From Astrocystis sublimbata (lineage: Eukaryota; Ascomycota; Sordariomycetes; Xylariales; Xylariaceae): a DNA stretch of 64,000 nucleotides. Position 1 is the stretch's first letter. Each line of letters begins with the position of its first letter. The stretch spans positions 558,001 to 622,000 of the forward strand of contig JAJNNY010000005.1 of the NCBI GenBank assembly GCA_022453515.1, given 5' to 3'. The notes beneath the pieces were generated by a model that was not told where the DNA came from, did not search any database, and worked only from the letters and a program-made list of their open reading frames with translations. Below are positions 1-11,011 of the stretch, one piece after another. Made by a program: the position numbers and the translations under genes.

Positions 1-459
1 TCGAACGTCTCCACGCCAGATTCGTGCCGTGCTAGGCCTCCCAACTCGCGACCACCACCCCAAGGTACCTTGCCTAACTGTTGCAATAAGACCTGTCGAG
101 CCCCATTGCTGCTCGCTTTCGCCACTTTTCCTCTCGCTCCCCTCTCTTGAACAAAGACAAAACTGCACCCATTCCCTTTCGCTTCGAGCCAGACAAAGTC
201 GTCACTGCCATACCGGCATACAAGCTTCAAAATAAACAAACAATTCCATCTCTACAATCACATTCATTACCAACATCCCGGATTTTATCACCCATCAAAG
301 CGTATCTCGTCCCAACCGGTCCGCTGCCAGCTGGCTCACTACTAGCTGTATTGAATTGAGCTTAGCTTGTCACCGTTGAAGGTGTCGCAGTGCGAGGCAT
401 TTGCTCATCACTATCAGCGACATTCGCGACATCCTCTGAGCTCCAACATCCCCTTCACA
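1..459. other. Left-edge non-coding stretch / 5' leader
   Basis: No recognisable coding region. The sequence is rich in C, A and T, as is common in fungal 5' leaders, and leads into the ATG at 460. It may be promoter plus untranslated leader of the following gene; short open frames here have no recognisable product. Confidence 0.4.
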
Positions 460-1889
460 ATGGCTTCCATCACTGCTCGCCAACCATTCGCACCGCTCAA
501 TGAAGCACGCCTACACACATTAACAAGCCTCAAGAACAGACAAAATTGTAAGTTAGCTACAATCTAATCCCAATGCGGCCAACACTTGATATGCGCCACA
601 TCTGGCACCTGATGCCTGTCTGCCCCTTCGCATCTGTACCCGACCCCTCACCTTTCCAATTGACGCCATCGCTTGTAAAAACCATTGATGATTAAAATGC
701 CAACAATTGCATGACGACGTTATCACCCGCCTTGTTTCAACGGATAACTAATTGGTGTATAGCAATCGCAAGCCCATCGCCTGTGAAAAGGAAGGCTTCA
801 GATGTGACTGAACTAGACAACTCGGAGAATGTCGACCCAGTGCTATTCTCTAAGCGAGCCAAGGGCACCGACGGATCATTCACCAAGGATTCCTTCATCA
901 AACCATCCAACTTTTTCTTGACCAAGTCTGCCAGCAGCAATGACTTACCTGTCTCAAATGTGTCCAAACCCGCAACGCCCCTTCCACGGGCGTTTCTGAA
1001 CCCGAAATCACCGGCTTCCAGATTGAACTCCGGCCCACTTCGATCCTCACCACTCTCTGCCCCTGCTGGACGCCCTCTGACCCGTAAGCGGTCTGGCGGT
1101 CTTCGCTCGTCTCGGAGACGCACAGGAGGTTCTTCGTTTACTCGAGTTGACCCTCCTACTTTCGGAATCTCTAGCTCCTCTGTAGCTCCATTTTCGCTTG
1201 ACGCCGCCCTGAAAGGCACCATTCCTAGCTACAACAGCAGCGATGTTCCGTCCAAGAAGTCGTCATCCAGCTCATCTGACTTTAGTGGATTGCATGAGCC
1301 TGAGATGAAGTCATCATGGTTCTTTGAAATCCATGAGGATACTGTGATCGAGAACATGACCAACGAGCTTGACCACAAGGCCTCAGGTCTGGACATCATG
1401 TCAGAGGAAGAACAGCTCCGCAAGGCTCAAGAAGAATACGAGGAGAGCAAAGAAAACCACCCCCCGCTAGATGATGTATCGCAGACGGCTCACCCCCGAG
1501 TTGCACGATCTGTCAATGCGGATGAGATGGCTTTTGAAAAGGAGAGGAACCCACTCGGTGAAATGGATCCCAAAGACTACTACTCGACTGGTTGTGACGA
1601 AAACTCTATCATTATAGTCCCTGGTGACGAAGATGAGGAGGTTCCATCACAAAACAACCAACAGTTTGTTGCCGAGACGAAACACTCAGTATCTGTTGAG
1701 ATTGAAAAGGAGGCAGACCCCGCAGCGGAGCAGGAGAGGCTCGCGACTGTGGAAGAATTGATGCAGAAGACGGATCAACCCGCGCCTAGTGCAGCGGTAT
1801 TAGAGCCAATTGAGGGCACAGGCGAGAGCTTTGAGGTATGGGAAAGCAGCAGCGCGAAAGATGAGACAGAAGCGGCCACTGAATGCTAA
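460..1889 (+). CDS. Disordered protein with KEN box (function unknown, possible cell-cycle protein)
   Basis: Two exons, 460-547 and 763-1889, encode 404 residues. The donor is GTAAGT at 548 and the acceptor TATAG ends at 762 after a CTAAT branch-like motif; the split codon reads Ser. The protein is mostly low complexity (Ser, Pro, Arg, then acidic). Residues 8-30 (RQPFAPLNEARLHTLTSLKN onward) are the most ordered-looking N-terminal motif. A KEN tripeptide lies at residues 259-261 and an RxxL motif (RNPL) at 291-294, followed by an acidic tail. KEN and RxxL are the classic degrons read by the anaphase-promoting complex, so a cell-cycle-regulated protein is possible, but this is inference. I do not recognise a named family. 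The start was chosen because it precedes the conserved-looking N-terminus and splices in frame. Confidence 0.75.
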
Positions 1890-2865
1890 GAGCAGCGGCC
1901 AAAAGGCCTCTTTGACTTGAGCGTTGGCGGTATGATGATTTAATTTAGGTGGTGAAAGTGTAATGCATGTTGACATTTGGGAGAGCGAATGGGTCGGCCC
2001 GGTGCGGCCTGTGGCTGGAGTTTTGGTGTTTACAGCGGTCACCCACGATGGGAATGGTTATCAGGGCGGTCATGGGAACTTGATTGACTTGTTACGTACT
2101 GTACATACGCTTGTAGAACACGAGCTATCATTTGCAATTGAGAAAGCATTCTCTGCGTTGACTATGAATAGGCGCTTGGATTGACCCCCCAGTGCAGCAT
2201 TAGGTCAACACATACCCAAGGTTACCTACCTCCAGGCTCTTAAGTACTTACTTAGCATATGAACAGCAAATGACCAACAAAACTGCTTGTCAAACAGGTG
2301 CTTGCGAATAATCAGAATAGGCAGGTCCTCCCGAGTCCTGTGCCATTGTAATACTCATCGATGGGTGCTATGGTATTGAGCTACCTAAAGTTTGGCTTTG
2401 AGTGAGCTGTCGGGTAGGTTAGGTAGACTTGGGTTGGGGTGGGTCCTTTTGGCGCCAATGGAAATCGCCATGATCCGACCATGATCTTGACAAACCCCAT
2501 TGTGCTGCACCTGACAGCTTCCTTTGCCTTCATCCAAACATCCAATTGAACAGGACTCCAGGATCACCTAACCTAGAGACATAGAACTGTCGACTGTCAC
2601 GCACCTGCACCCAATCAAAACTCGCCTCATTGCTGCACGCTACATGCAGGTTGAACATTAGCTCCTGCATTGCTATAAATATTCGACCACCTAACTACCT
2701 ACCTTATACACCATCCCCGGTGCGGTCACATTGCGTGAAGGGGGAGGAGGGCCCAACGGCGCCTAGGCAGAATTAGTTGTCCAAGCAGCAGACCAGCTGG
2801 GCGCTTAGAGTAGTAAACCGAACCGGCACCATCCTACTACCTACCGGCGAAGAAGGTGCCATCAA
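1890..2865. other. Intergenic region upstream of the thymidylate kinase
   Basis: No coding sequence recognised. It contains several copies of the short ACCTA/TAGGT words that recur between genes in this window (about 2220-2240, 2415-2430, 2567-2577, 2690-2705), and a TATA-like element just upstream of the next gene. Confidence 0.5.
2674..2681 (+). promoter_or_regulatory. TATA-like element (TATAAATA)
   Basis: TATAAATA lies about 190 bp upstream of the thymidylate kinase ATG at 2866. Spacing fits a core promoter with a roughly 150-nt leader. Sequence match only. Confidence 0.35.
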
Positions 2866-4459
2866 ATGGCGTCCATCAACGATCTCGCCACTGCCGCGAC
2901 AATCGCCTCGTCGGCCGTCGCGCTGCAGTCTTCGCCCGAGGGCCATGCCTCTTCACAGCCGGCTTCACCTGCACCACGGGGTGATGCAGATCTGGACTTA
3001 GACCCAGACCCAGCTTCACCACCCTCGCCCTCACCCTCGGCGCAGCTCCAGGCCCAGGCTCAGGAGACGCACGCTCAGAAGTTTAAGTCAGCGAGCAAAT
3101 CACCCGCGTCAGAGGAAGCACAGCAGCAGCAGCAGAAGAAGCCCAGCCTAACTCCGAGTACGTCTGACGCCATGGCGGCGTCTCACAGTCCGTCGCCTGC
3201 GCCCGAAGGGAATAGCATCACCGTGAATGTGGGCGGTGGACCCGTGAATAATGGCGCCGCTGTTGACGCCGATGCTGGTGGTGGTGGTGGTGGTGCTCCA
3301 AGTACCCCGCCGCCCGTGCTAGCAGCGCCGCAGATCTCGCCGCGGGACCCTGCGCAGGCTACCATCCCGCCGCAGCTGACGCCGGAAGTTGCATCGGCTC
3401 ACGGGGAGGAGGTGTCGCCGGGGAAGGGCGATAGTATGGCAGGTGTGGAGTACGAGGACGAGTACGAGGACGAGAGCGACAACGAGCCGAGGAAACCGCC
3501 CGTGAGAGGCGCTTTTATTGTCTTCGAGGGCATGGATCGAGCAGGCAAGACGACGCAAGCCAAGTTGTTGCAGGTGAGGTGCATCGAGAGTAATAGAGAG
3601 GTCAAATTCATGAGATTCCCTGGTAAGTGAGACTGGGATTGCATGACACGCGACCCCTCTGCGGCAAATTGCCGATCGAGACTCCTCTTGAACCCAATGA
3701 TTTTGACAGTTTTCTCTTAGATAGAACGACGCCTATTGGTCAGATGATAGACGCGTATTTGAAGGGAGACACCGAGATCGAGGATCACGTTATTCATCTG
3801 CTATTCAGCGCCAATCGGTGGGAAGCGGTGTATGTATCCTGCCTGCCCCGAAACCTTACGCATGGTTTTCAACTCCTCTTACTCACCCTGTACACAGAAA
3901 AAAGATCAAAGCCGAGTTGGAAGCAGGCACCACAATCATATGCGACAGATTCTATCACAGCGGCATCGTCTACAGCGCCGCCAAACAGCTCCCCTCGCTC
4001 TCCCTGTCCTGGGCCAAAGCGCCCGAAGTCGGCCTACCGCGCCCCGACATGGTGCTGTTCCTGGATCTCGAGGAATCCGTAGCCCGGACGCGCGGCGGCT
4101 GGGGTGGCGAGATCTACGAGAAGGGCGAGATGCAGCGCCGCGTCCGCGAGCTCTTCTGGGGCCTCAGCATGGGGGATCTGGGCACGAACAAGGCTGCAGA
4201 GGCCGCTGGGAAGGATGCTTCGTCGGAAAACGAGAGGGTTCCGTTGAGGAATGGGACGAACTCGAACTTTGTGCGGGTCCGTGACGGAAGAGGCGTGAAG
4301 ACGGAGGGCGAGTTCAGACAGGAAGAGGAGGATATCCAGATCGTGGACGCGGACCAGGGTGTTGAGGACCTCGCTGACAAGATATGGGAGGTTGTACGTG
4401 GTCGCATCGAGGCTGTTGAGAGGGGAGAGGAGGGGAAAACGGTGCGGATCGTGGGGTGA
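2866..4459 (+). CDS. CDC8: Thymidylate kinase with long N-terminal extension
   Basis: Three exons (2866-3622, 3721-3829, 3898-4459) give 475 residues. The kinase phosphorylates dTMP to dTDP. Its P-loop FEGMDRAGKTT is at residues 220-230; downstream come the TTPIGQMIDAYL and SANRWEAV segments, the CDRFYHSGIVYSAAK nucleotide-binding motif and a lid around RTRGGWGGEIYEKGE. Introns carry GTAAGT/TTAG and GTATGT/ACAG, and phases agree across both junctions. Typical dTMP kinases are about 210-290 residues. Here about 190 residues precede the core, rich in Ala, Pro, Ser and Gln and ending in an acidic Glu/Asp/Tyr stretch. Met191 (position 3436) lies in frame just before the acidic stretch and would give a protein of about 285 residues, so the true start is uncertain. 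Kinase identity is firm. Confidence 0.93.
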
Positions 4460-5044
4460 TTTTAAACCAAAAGTGAATTGATTACCACAAAAGCCTCAGA
4501 GGGATATATCTGTTGTTCAAGTTGGGAATTACAGCATGTTTGGACCCTTGGTATTCTAGCATTGGCATCTAGGTATAGTCCTCTCATCCGGCATCCCTCT
4601 GTCTGATGTCAGACACCTTATGGCAAATATTATAGCAAGCCATCCATGCCTATAACGAACAACTTCAGTTCCTCAAAGACGCCGCGTCTTCTCGCCCGGC
4701 GGCCTTAAACTTTGATCAGCTCCCCAACCTAAGATCAAAATCCCCTGTCGGGTATTTCTCTTCATCTGCGTTGCAATCCGTCACACTTAAAGGACTGTGT
4801 TGACTACTCCAAACCTGCCAAAGTCGATAAAGTCCGCTATTACTCTATCGACCAACTTTAAATATGTTTATACCTTATGTTGGGCCATGGAATTTTGGAT
4901 TACTCATTTACTCTGGTCGATGAGCAGTAATTTCGTGCACCCAAGAATATGTTGTACATACACAAACAGTCTGCTAGGACGATGACGTAAATAATTAAAT
5001 TGTGGAGCTGTGATCTAGAACCACCATGGGACAAACAGTGCTAG
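4460..5044. other. Intergenic region before tRNA-Thr
   Basis: No coding sequence recognised. It is moderately AT-rich, with no repeat or motif that stands out. Confidence 0.5.
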
Positions 5045-5138
5045 GCCTCTATGGCACAGGGGTAATGCGTGTCACTCGTACAGCAAATAGGCTTGCGGTG
5101 TAATGACAAGATCCGCGGTTCGATTCCGCGTGGAGGCA
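5045..5138 (+). tRNA. tRNA-Thr (anticodon CGU) with a 22-nt intron
   Basis: The acceptor arms GCCTCTA (5045-5051) and TGGAGGC (5131-5137) pair with one G-T wobble, followed by discriminator A at 5138. The anticodon stem TGTCA (5070-5074) pairs with TGACA (5104-5108). The loop is CTCGTA plus A5103, giving anticodon CGT at 5077-5079, which reads ACG (Thr). A 22-nt intron (5081-5102) sits one base 3' of the anticodon, the canonical nuclear position. The T arm is CGCGG-TTCGATT-CCGCG with the TTCGA box-B core. A T-rich stretch (TTCTTTTGTTTTG) follows directly and can serve as the polymerase III terminator. Confidence 0.93.
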
Positions 5139-5502
5139 ATTCTTTTGTTTTGATGAACTTTCCGACTGCGACATAGGTTTGTTGGGGTTCGTTTGGTACC
5201 TCATGTAAATATGTCTCCAGAGCAGCTAAGTCCATGACAAGGTAACTAAGGCGGCTGAATGAGAGGGCCTTTATTAAGGGTTGTAGTCGTGTATAAAGTT
5301 GAACGAGTCGTCAAGAGATTACCTGCAAGTTGTTTGTCAAGCTGCAAAATGTTTCTTTCAATACGACGGTTTGAACAGAAATTTTGAGGGTGTATGTATG
5401 CATGTACTTGTTGGGTGAGTCTGAGACACGATATAGGCCTTGCTTAGAATCCTTTAAGTAAGCCGTCCCGACACTTAGCCTGTTGAGCTATTGGCAGACA
5501 GC
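5139..5502. other. Spacer between tRNA-Thr and the SDR gene
   Basis: The pol III terminator T-rich run is at the left end. The remainder is the 3' flank of the minus-strand SDR gene. No coding sequence recognised. Confidence 0.45.
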
Positions 5503-6638
5503 TCAAAGATATTGATTGACCTCGGCTTCAGTCCACTCCCAGAACTGTTTCGCTGTACCATCACCGCAGTTTTCCAAGCTCCTTCCTGCCCTCAACATTT
5601 CTGTCGGTACGTCCCACAATTGGCCCCAGGGTGCGACTGGTAGACTGTTAGTTTCGTGTCTCACGTCAAAATTGACTACAGAGCTCACCGTGATGTCCCG
5701 ACTTTTCGAGTGTGATCTCAGGGCAGAAAGCGGCAAACAGTACTGTGTAAGCACCGTATATCGTCGGATAAAGGAGAGTCGCTCGGAGGAATGACTTCGT
5801 CAGAGAGGTCTGCTCGCGCCACAGCTCCGAGTCCAGAGCACCAGGATGCAACGGCACAGACACGACGCCGTCTGCTTTGTGGCGTGTCGCGTACTCGTTT
5901 GCATGCAGATAGTTGCCTAGCTTAGAGGCGAAGTACTTCCCCGTCTGTGTCATTGTTTCGGCATTTTCAACACTTTTCACGAAGTTCTTGGGGCTGAATG
6001 CTTCGGCCGCGGATGATGAGAGCCAGACGACGCGCACGCTGTCCGGGGGCGACGTCTTTGCAGTCGATACGATCGTCGGCGTTAGGAGCTTGGTGAGGGC
6101 AAAGGTCCCAAGACAATTTACCCCGATCTCGACTACGTATCCTTGCTTCGTCTTTACGTTGCCATCTGGGTACCCAATGCCGGCATTGTTGAAAAGTAGA
6201 TGTAGCTTCGACTCTCTTCGCTGAAACTCGTTGACGGTGGCTTTTATAGTGGTCAGGTCGGCAAGGTCAAGTTGTATAAATATAAGATCCCCGCTCGACT
6301 TGGGCACAGCACTCTTGATGCTGGATATGGCTTGCTTGGTCTTCTCCTCCGAGCGGTTAAGCATATAAACCTTGGCGTTCTTAGAGTAGAGGATCTGAGC
6401 AACCTCTTTGCCTAAGCCTGTATTTGAGCCGGTAACAATGGTGACCTAAAAGGAGTATGAGTAATTCCAGCCTCATATTATTGCAATGCCATGATAAAGG
6501 TTGAACGGCAACAAGCTGCGCGGTTTTTGAGAATCGAGGAACACTCACTTTACCGGCTAGATCGGGCACGTCCTTTTCAACAAATCGGGGTTTCGACGGG
6601 AAAATGAATTGGTATGCTACACTGTATAGTGCCGACAT
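5503..6638 (-). CDS. Short-chain dehydrogenase/reductase (retinol-dehydrogenase-like)
   Basis: Three exons on the minus strand (6638-6549, 6445-5689, 5636-5503) encode 326 residues. The second exon opens with VTIVTGSNTGLG, the NAD(P)-binding TGxxxGxG motif (residues 35-42). NNAG and the catalytic YFASK (YxxxK) motif follow. The last exon joins as GHH-VAPWGQLWDVP and ends in KQFWEWTEAEV, a tail I recognise from fungal retinol-dehydrogenase-like SDRs. The acceptor of the last intron was chosen at CCAG (5637) rather than the nearer ACAG because only it keeps frame and leaves ACTAAC as branch site. The first 30 residues include a hydrophobic segment that could anchor the enzyme to a membrane. The substrate is unknown. 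Confidence 0.88.
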
Positions 6639-7686
6639 CTTGGTATGTCTCTATAGGGTTCACCACGCAAGAACAGGTATGGTTTTCTCAAATAAGGTCT
6701 TTACTCGGCAGTTCGCTGCTGGATGTGAGACTTGGTGATGAGACTTGATGAAAAGAATGGTTGACGAAATAACGTACGACTTCAATGCTTAGCTTTATCG
6801 TGGATTGTCATGTGAATGACGGCGTCCATCCTCGTCCGAGCAGGGGTCCTGCTCTAACGCCATGGGTTCGTTGCACCTACCACACAATTCGGGTAAAGAT
6901 ACTGCCCCATCCTGTTGAGGCGTCGCAGGAACAACGCTTGGCTACATTTTTCACCGATTTTTCACACCGAACTTGATCTCAATTGTCATTCAGACCGTTA
7001 TGGACAACCATTATGTGTTGCGTTATTGTCAGGATTAACATGTTAGCTAACTTGATAGCAGTGACGTGTATGGTTACTAAGCTGCATACAGCTTAAGGGA
7101 GTGGAGTTTTACGCAGTCGCACCCGTTTCCGCAGTACCTGTCTAAGCTGGCCCGCTGGGCGGTGCGCTGAGAGTAGCGGCGATAGTGTCGAGTAACTTAA
7201 AATCTGGTAGTGAGGCGACCCATTTCCAGAATGATGAAAAAAATCAATTCTTGTCATCCTAGGTTGAGACTTGCTATGCAAGTCCGTAAAATACCTAGGT
7301 AGGAAGCGGTTCTATTTGCACCAATGCCGAGTAAGGAACTTGGCCCCCGTCGCAGACATCTCGAAGCATTTGCCAAGACCTGGATCCAAAGGCCTGCCTG
7401 CGCTGTCAGGTTCGCCTTGACAGTTACTTACCTGATATTGAGGGGATGGACCAAATTACTATCATCTTAATAATGTCGGCATCGTGCGCATTGGTTCATT
7501 TCGCTGCTACATCACGATTGTCCTTGTCGAGATAGATAGAAATTCCGAGGGCCAAGAAGCCAACAACTCTGCGCCACGTGGTGCGGGCAGGCGTTCTCGG
7601 TCATCATGGTTGACTTGAGTTGAAATTTCGAAACTTCCAATTGGTAGTAGATCACTAATCAACATTTGATATCGCTACCACATGCG
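6639..7686. other. Intergenic region with a TACCTAGGTA palindrome
   Basis: No gene recognised. The perfect 10-nt palindrome TACCTAGGTA sits at 7292-7301; see the finding on its recurrence. This stretch separates the start of the SDR gene from the end of the phosphoesterase gene. Confidence 0.45.
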
Positions 7687-8997
7687 TCAATATTCGCAAG
7701 TTGGGCAATGCGACATCGAGTTCTCCGTCTTAGGGTACAAGTCCTGTCCATACGTATTGTTAAGTGAGACACTGCCCACGACCGCCCCCGACTCTAGACG
7801 AATCCAAGTGTTTAATTCAAGATTCGCGAGACCTTCTTTGGTAACCTTAACCTGACGCGACCCCCTCTCCCAATTGCCATACCCGCCATAGCCCGTGTGC
7901 TGTCCAAAGCACAGGCTTATATTGTTTGCTGGTGTCACGTCCATGCCGGGCAGCAGCCTATCCCACTTATAGCACCATGTATCGCCATGATCATGTCCAG
8001 AAAATAAGGCCATCATGCCCTCTGTATGAGATACGGCATACATGAAATCCGTATCCTGGCCACCATAGGTGCAGGTCCCGTCATTGCGACCGTCGGGACA
8101 CCAGCCTTCAGCTTGTGGTGCAAGTGGCAGGTCATCATTGATCCCAGGTTCCCTATTTGGGTCAACACCAGCTTTCTGAAGAGCATATGAGGCGTATGGC
8201 GGTATGTGAACAAAGCCTAGCGAGGGGATAGTTTGACTATATCGCCTTGTGAGACTATTGGTTGTCTCTTGGAACCAGCGGACGACACTGGTATCGACCC
8301 AGTTCGGCTGTCCAAATCTTTCATCCGAGGTGTCCTTTTCCTGGTACCTAAACCCACCTCTGCTGTCGAAAAACCAGAGGATCAACTGCGGAAGGCATGT
8401 AGCTTCATCTACACAGCCGTCGTCATAAACCGGAAGATAATAGTTCGACACGCCGGCATCGGGTGACGCTACCATGCTGGACGACCTGCAATTTTGCCAA
8501 GTCTTCTCACGTTCAAGGATAGTGGTGCCGGAGATATTAAAATCATAATCGTGGTTGCCATAGGTAGATGCCCAGGTCAAATGGCGATTGATGAGAGGCT
8601 GCACTATTCGATCAACATATACTGTGCTATTCTCCAAAAACCCGTTCTCGCCCGTGATGAGGTCGCCATTTAATACGACAAGGTTGGGCGATTCCTTGTC
8701 GAGGATTTTGTTGATGACTTTGACTGAATTGACATCCTGCTGCGGGCCCCATTGGTCCCAGGCATCTAGTTATGTTTAGCATGTCGAGATGTGTCAGTGG
8801 CGGAGCCGATTTGAGGGATACATACTTTCGCCAAAGTGCAAATCTTCAAAGATAGCAAGTTGGAAGCTCCCGTCAGGGCGGAAAGTTAGAGGACCAAAGG
8901 CATGCGACGGGTTGCTGGCCGAGATTTGGTTAGCCAATGGTGATGCCTCAGCAGACACAGCCAGCAGTAACGCAGCACCAAAAGTAAACATCGACAT
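7687..8997 (-). CDS. Secreted calcineurin-like (Dcr2/purple-acid-type) phosphoesterase
   Basis: Two exons (8997-8826, 8765-7687) encode 416 residues. The N-terminus MSMFTFGAALLLAVSAEASP looks like a signal peptide. Metal-binding signatures of the metallophosphoesterase fold appear in order: FEDLHFGE (DxH), NGDLITGEN (GD), STYGNHDYD (GNHD), FVHIPPY and FSGHDHGDTW (GHDH). The splice joins FGE-NAWDQWGPQQD, a junction I recognise from this family; the donor is GTATGT and the acceptor CTAG. The length is normal for fungal Dcr2-like phosphatases. Several NxS/T sites fit secretion. The substrate (phosphoester or phosphoprotein) cannot be told from sequence. Confidence 0.9.
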
Positions 8998-11011
8998 CTC
9001 TGAATTGCCACAAAAGTTGCGTACCTTGACACGACATCAACTGGACTCGCAATATTTCCGGAAGACACATGGCCTATATGTATCTGCGCCATTGAGCCAG
9101 AATTTCGACCTTGATTATCCTGATGTGGCAGATTCAATGGCCAACCTTGAGATGCACGCACTTAATGGAGGTGGTTGAGGCCATAGCGTGCCCCCCTTCG
9201 GCACTCAGACGTCTTGCCTTGTGGGCGAGTCGGGTCTCGCCCCCTGTAGTGATGGGTTGAATACTCCATTTTACTGGCTCTTCCCTTATCAAACCCCTGG
9301 CAGACTATTAGATACAATCTTACCGAGGAGCAGCAGCGTGCCGAAGCAAACGTTGCAATATCCTAGTCACGTAGACATAAACCTGGCCTTCACCTTGTTC
9401 TTGTGATTAATAAAATGATTGGAAGATTTGCAAGCCAAAAGATATGCAGCCACCCTGCTGTTATTTCATGCTCAAGAGGTTTGTTTGCTTGATCCCGTGC
9501 CAGGACTCGATACTACCTCGTGGGGCTCATGCATGCGCATGCTTGATTCTTCAAACATAGAACATCATGTATTATCACGCAGCCCGGAAGCTGGACACAG
9601 CACAATATATAAGATATGGAATCTGATCCAAACCCTGTATTATTTTCAGCCAAGTAACAAAGGCTAACTTGAAGCTTGCTGTTTGTCATGTCAATCGACG
9701 ATTATGGTTTCGAGTTGATCATTTGGTTACAACCCAGATAGTCATGTCAGGACCTCCCGAAGAGGTGGTCTCGCAGGATAGGAGGGAAATATGTCTTGGG
9801 GCCAGAAGGAAAAAATGGTTGTTTAATTTTTTGAGCAAACAAATTGCAGCGGGAAAATCACCAGCGCTCTCACTGTATAGTTTGTAAGTTGATTAAGATA
9901 TGAGACATCTTGGCCAAGACCCGTGCTGGGGCTGGCTGGGTTGTCTGGCGGTAGGTAGGCCGCTATAACAATGCTGCGAACCTTATAACGGGAGTGGATC
10001 GGGGCTTATGGGTCGCTGGAACTGGAGATTTTTAGGCATTAGGCGGACGGCCCTTTCCCTGTATTATTTTACTGAGGGACGCATTCATTCGGCTTCAATA
10101 GGTACATTTCAATCTCCTTATCAACTTAAATTTTCGAGGCTGCGCTCAGTAAACAGAAAAAGATCATTGACGTGACTCTTAGGGTCTCAACTTGAGCATC
10201 TCCAACTATGTCTATGCGAACATCACGAACCCAGATGCGACGCAAAGCAGCCCCAGCCAAAAACGGCACTGTGACTTGTCAACTGGATTGGGTCAATGGT
10301 GCCGGTGCACCATACGACGAGACGAGGAAGCGCGAGATCGTGAACGCCCTAGACTAATAATGCCTTTGGACAATTGAAGTACTCGGTCAGCGAAGCCCTG
10401 AGTATTCTCCTTACCCATATCTGGATTGCGTTGGAGGGCAGCGTCGACATCACCTTCCCACCTAGGAATGTTCAGGCCTGGAACGGGACCCATCATTCGA
10501 CTTCGGATATAATATGCGAGGGAGCTGTACCCGAGCGGATTCTGGATTGGGTTCTGGGGAAAAGAAGACTCCTTTTCTAGTTGATGCTGTCCCTGTATCA
10601 TGCCATGGCATAGTTGAAGAGGCTTTGCAAGGTGTGGGTTGTGGACTGAACTGTGACTGCCTGTGTAGGCACAATATGTGATCACTGACACCAAATCCCA
10701 TACACCTGGTTCTCAAAGTGGGAGGCGAGGAGCCGAAGATCGGGATATTTGGTACGGAAAAATGAACAAAACCACAATATAAGAATCGCAGTCGATTTAA
10801 ACATGTCGTGTTTATCTTAGCTGTGCGCGTCTGTGATATGATCGTCGATATCTGACGTTTCCCGTTACAGCTGTGCCCCTATTGCTTGGCGTTTATTGAA
10901 ATATTTTATGAGTTCAGACGAACTGTTTCTATACTTGAGATATCTCACGCCAGGAAACTATAGTAAAGACTGGTTCATGTTAGACTATCAACTCTTTTAG
11001 GAAAAATTACC
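8998..11011. other. Two-kilobase region without a supportable gene
   Basis: Between the divergent phosphoesterase and SET-domain genes. Open frames exist on both strands (the longest near 10293-10694, minus) but none shows a family motif, a convincing start or splice support. No tandem repeat or terminal inverted repeat noticed. Confidence 0.4.

Noticed and set aside
2866..3435. Separate gene upstream of thymidylate kinase
   Set aside because: The low-complexity segment is in the same uninterrupted exon and frame as the P-loop; no stop, intron or second promoter separates it.
10293..10694. 133-codon open frame on the minus strand in the gap between phosphoesterase and SET genes
   Set aside because: No recognisable motif, no splice support, and composition typical of chance frames; listed only as part of the empty region.
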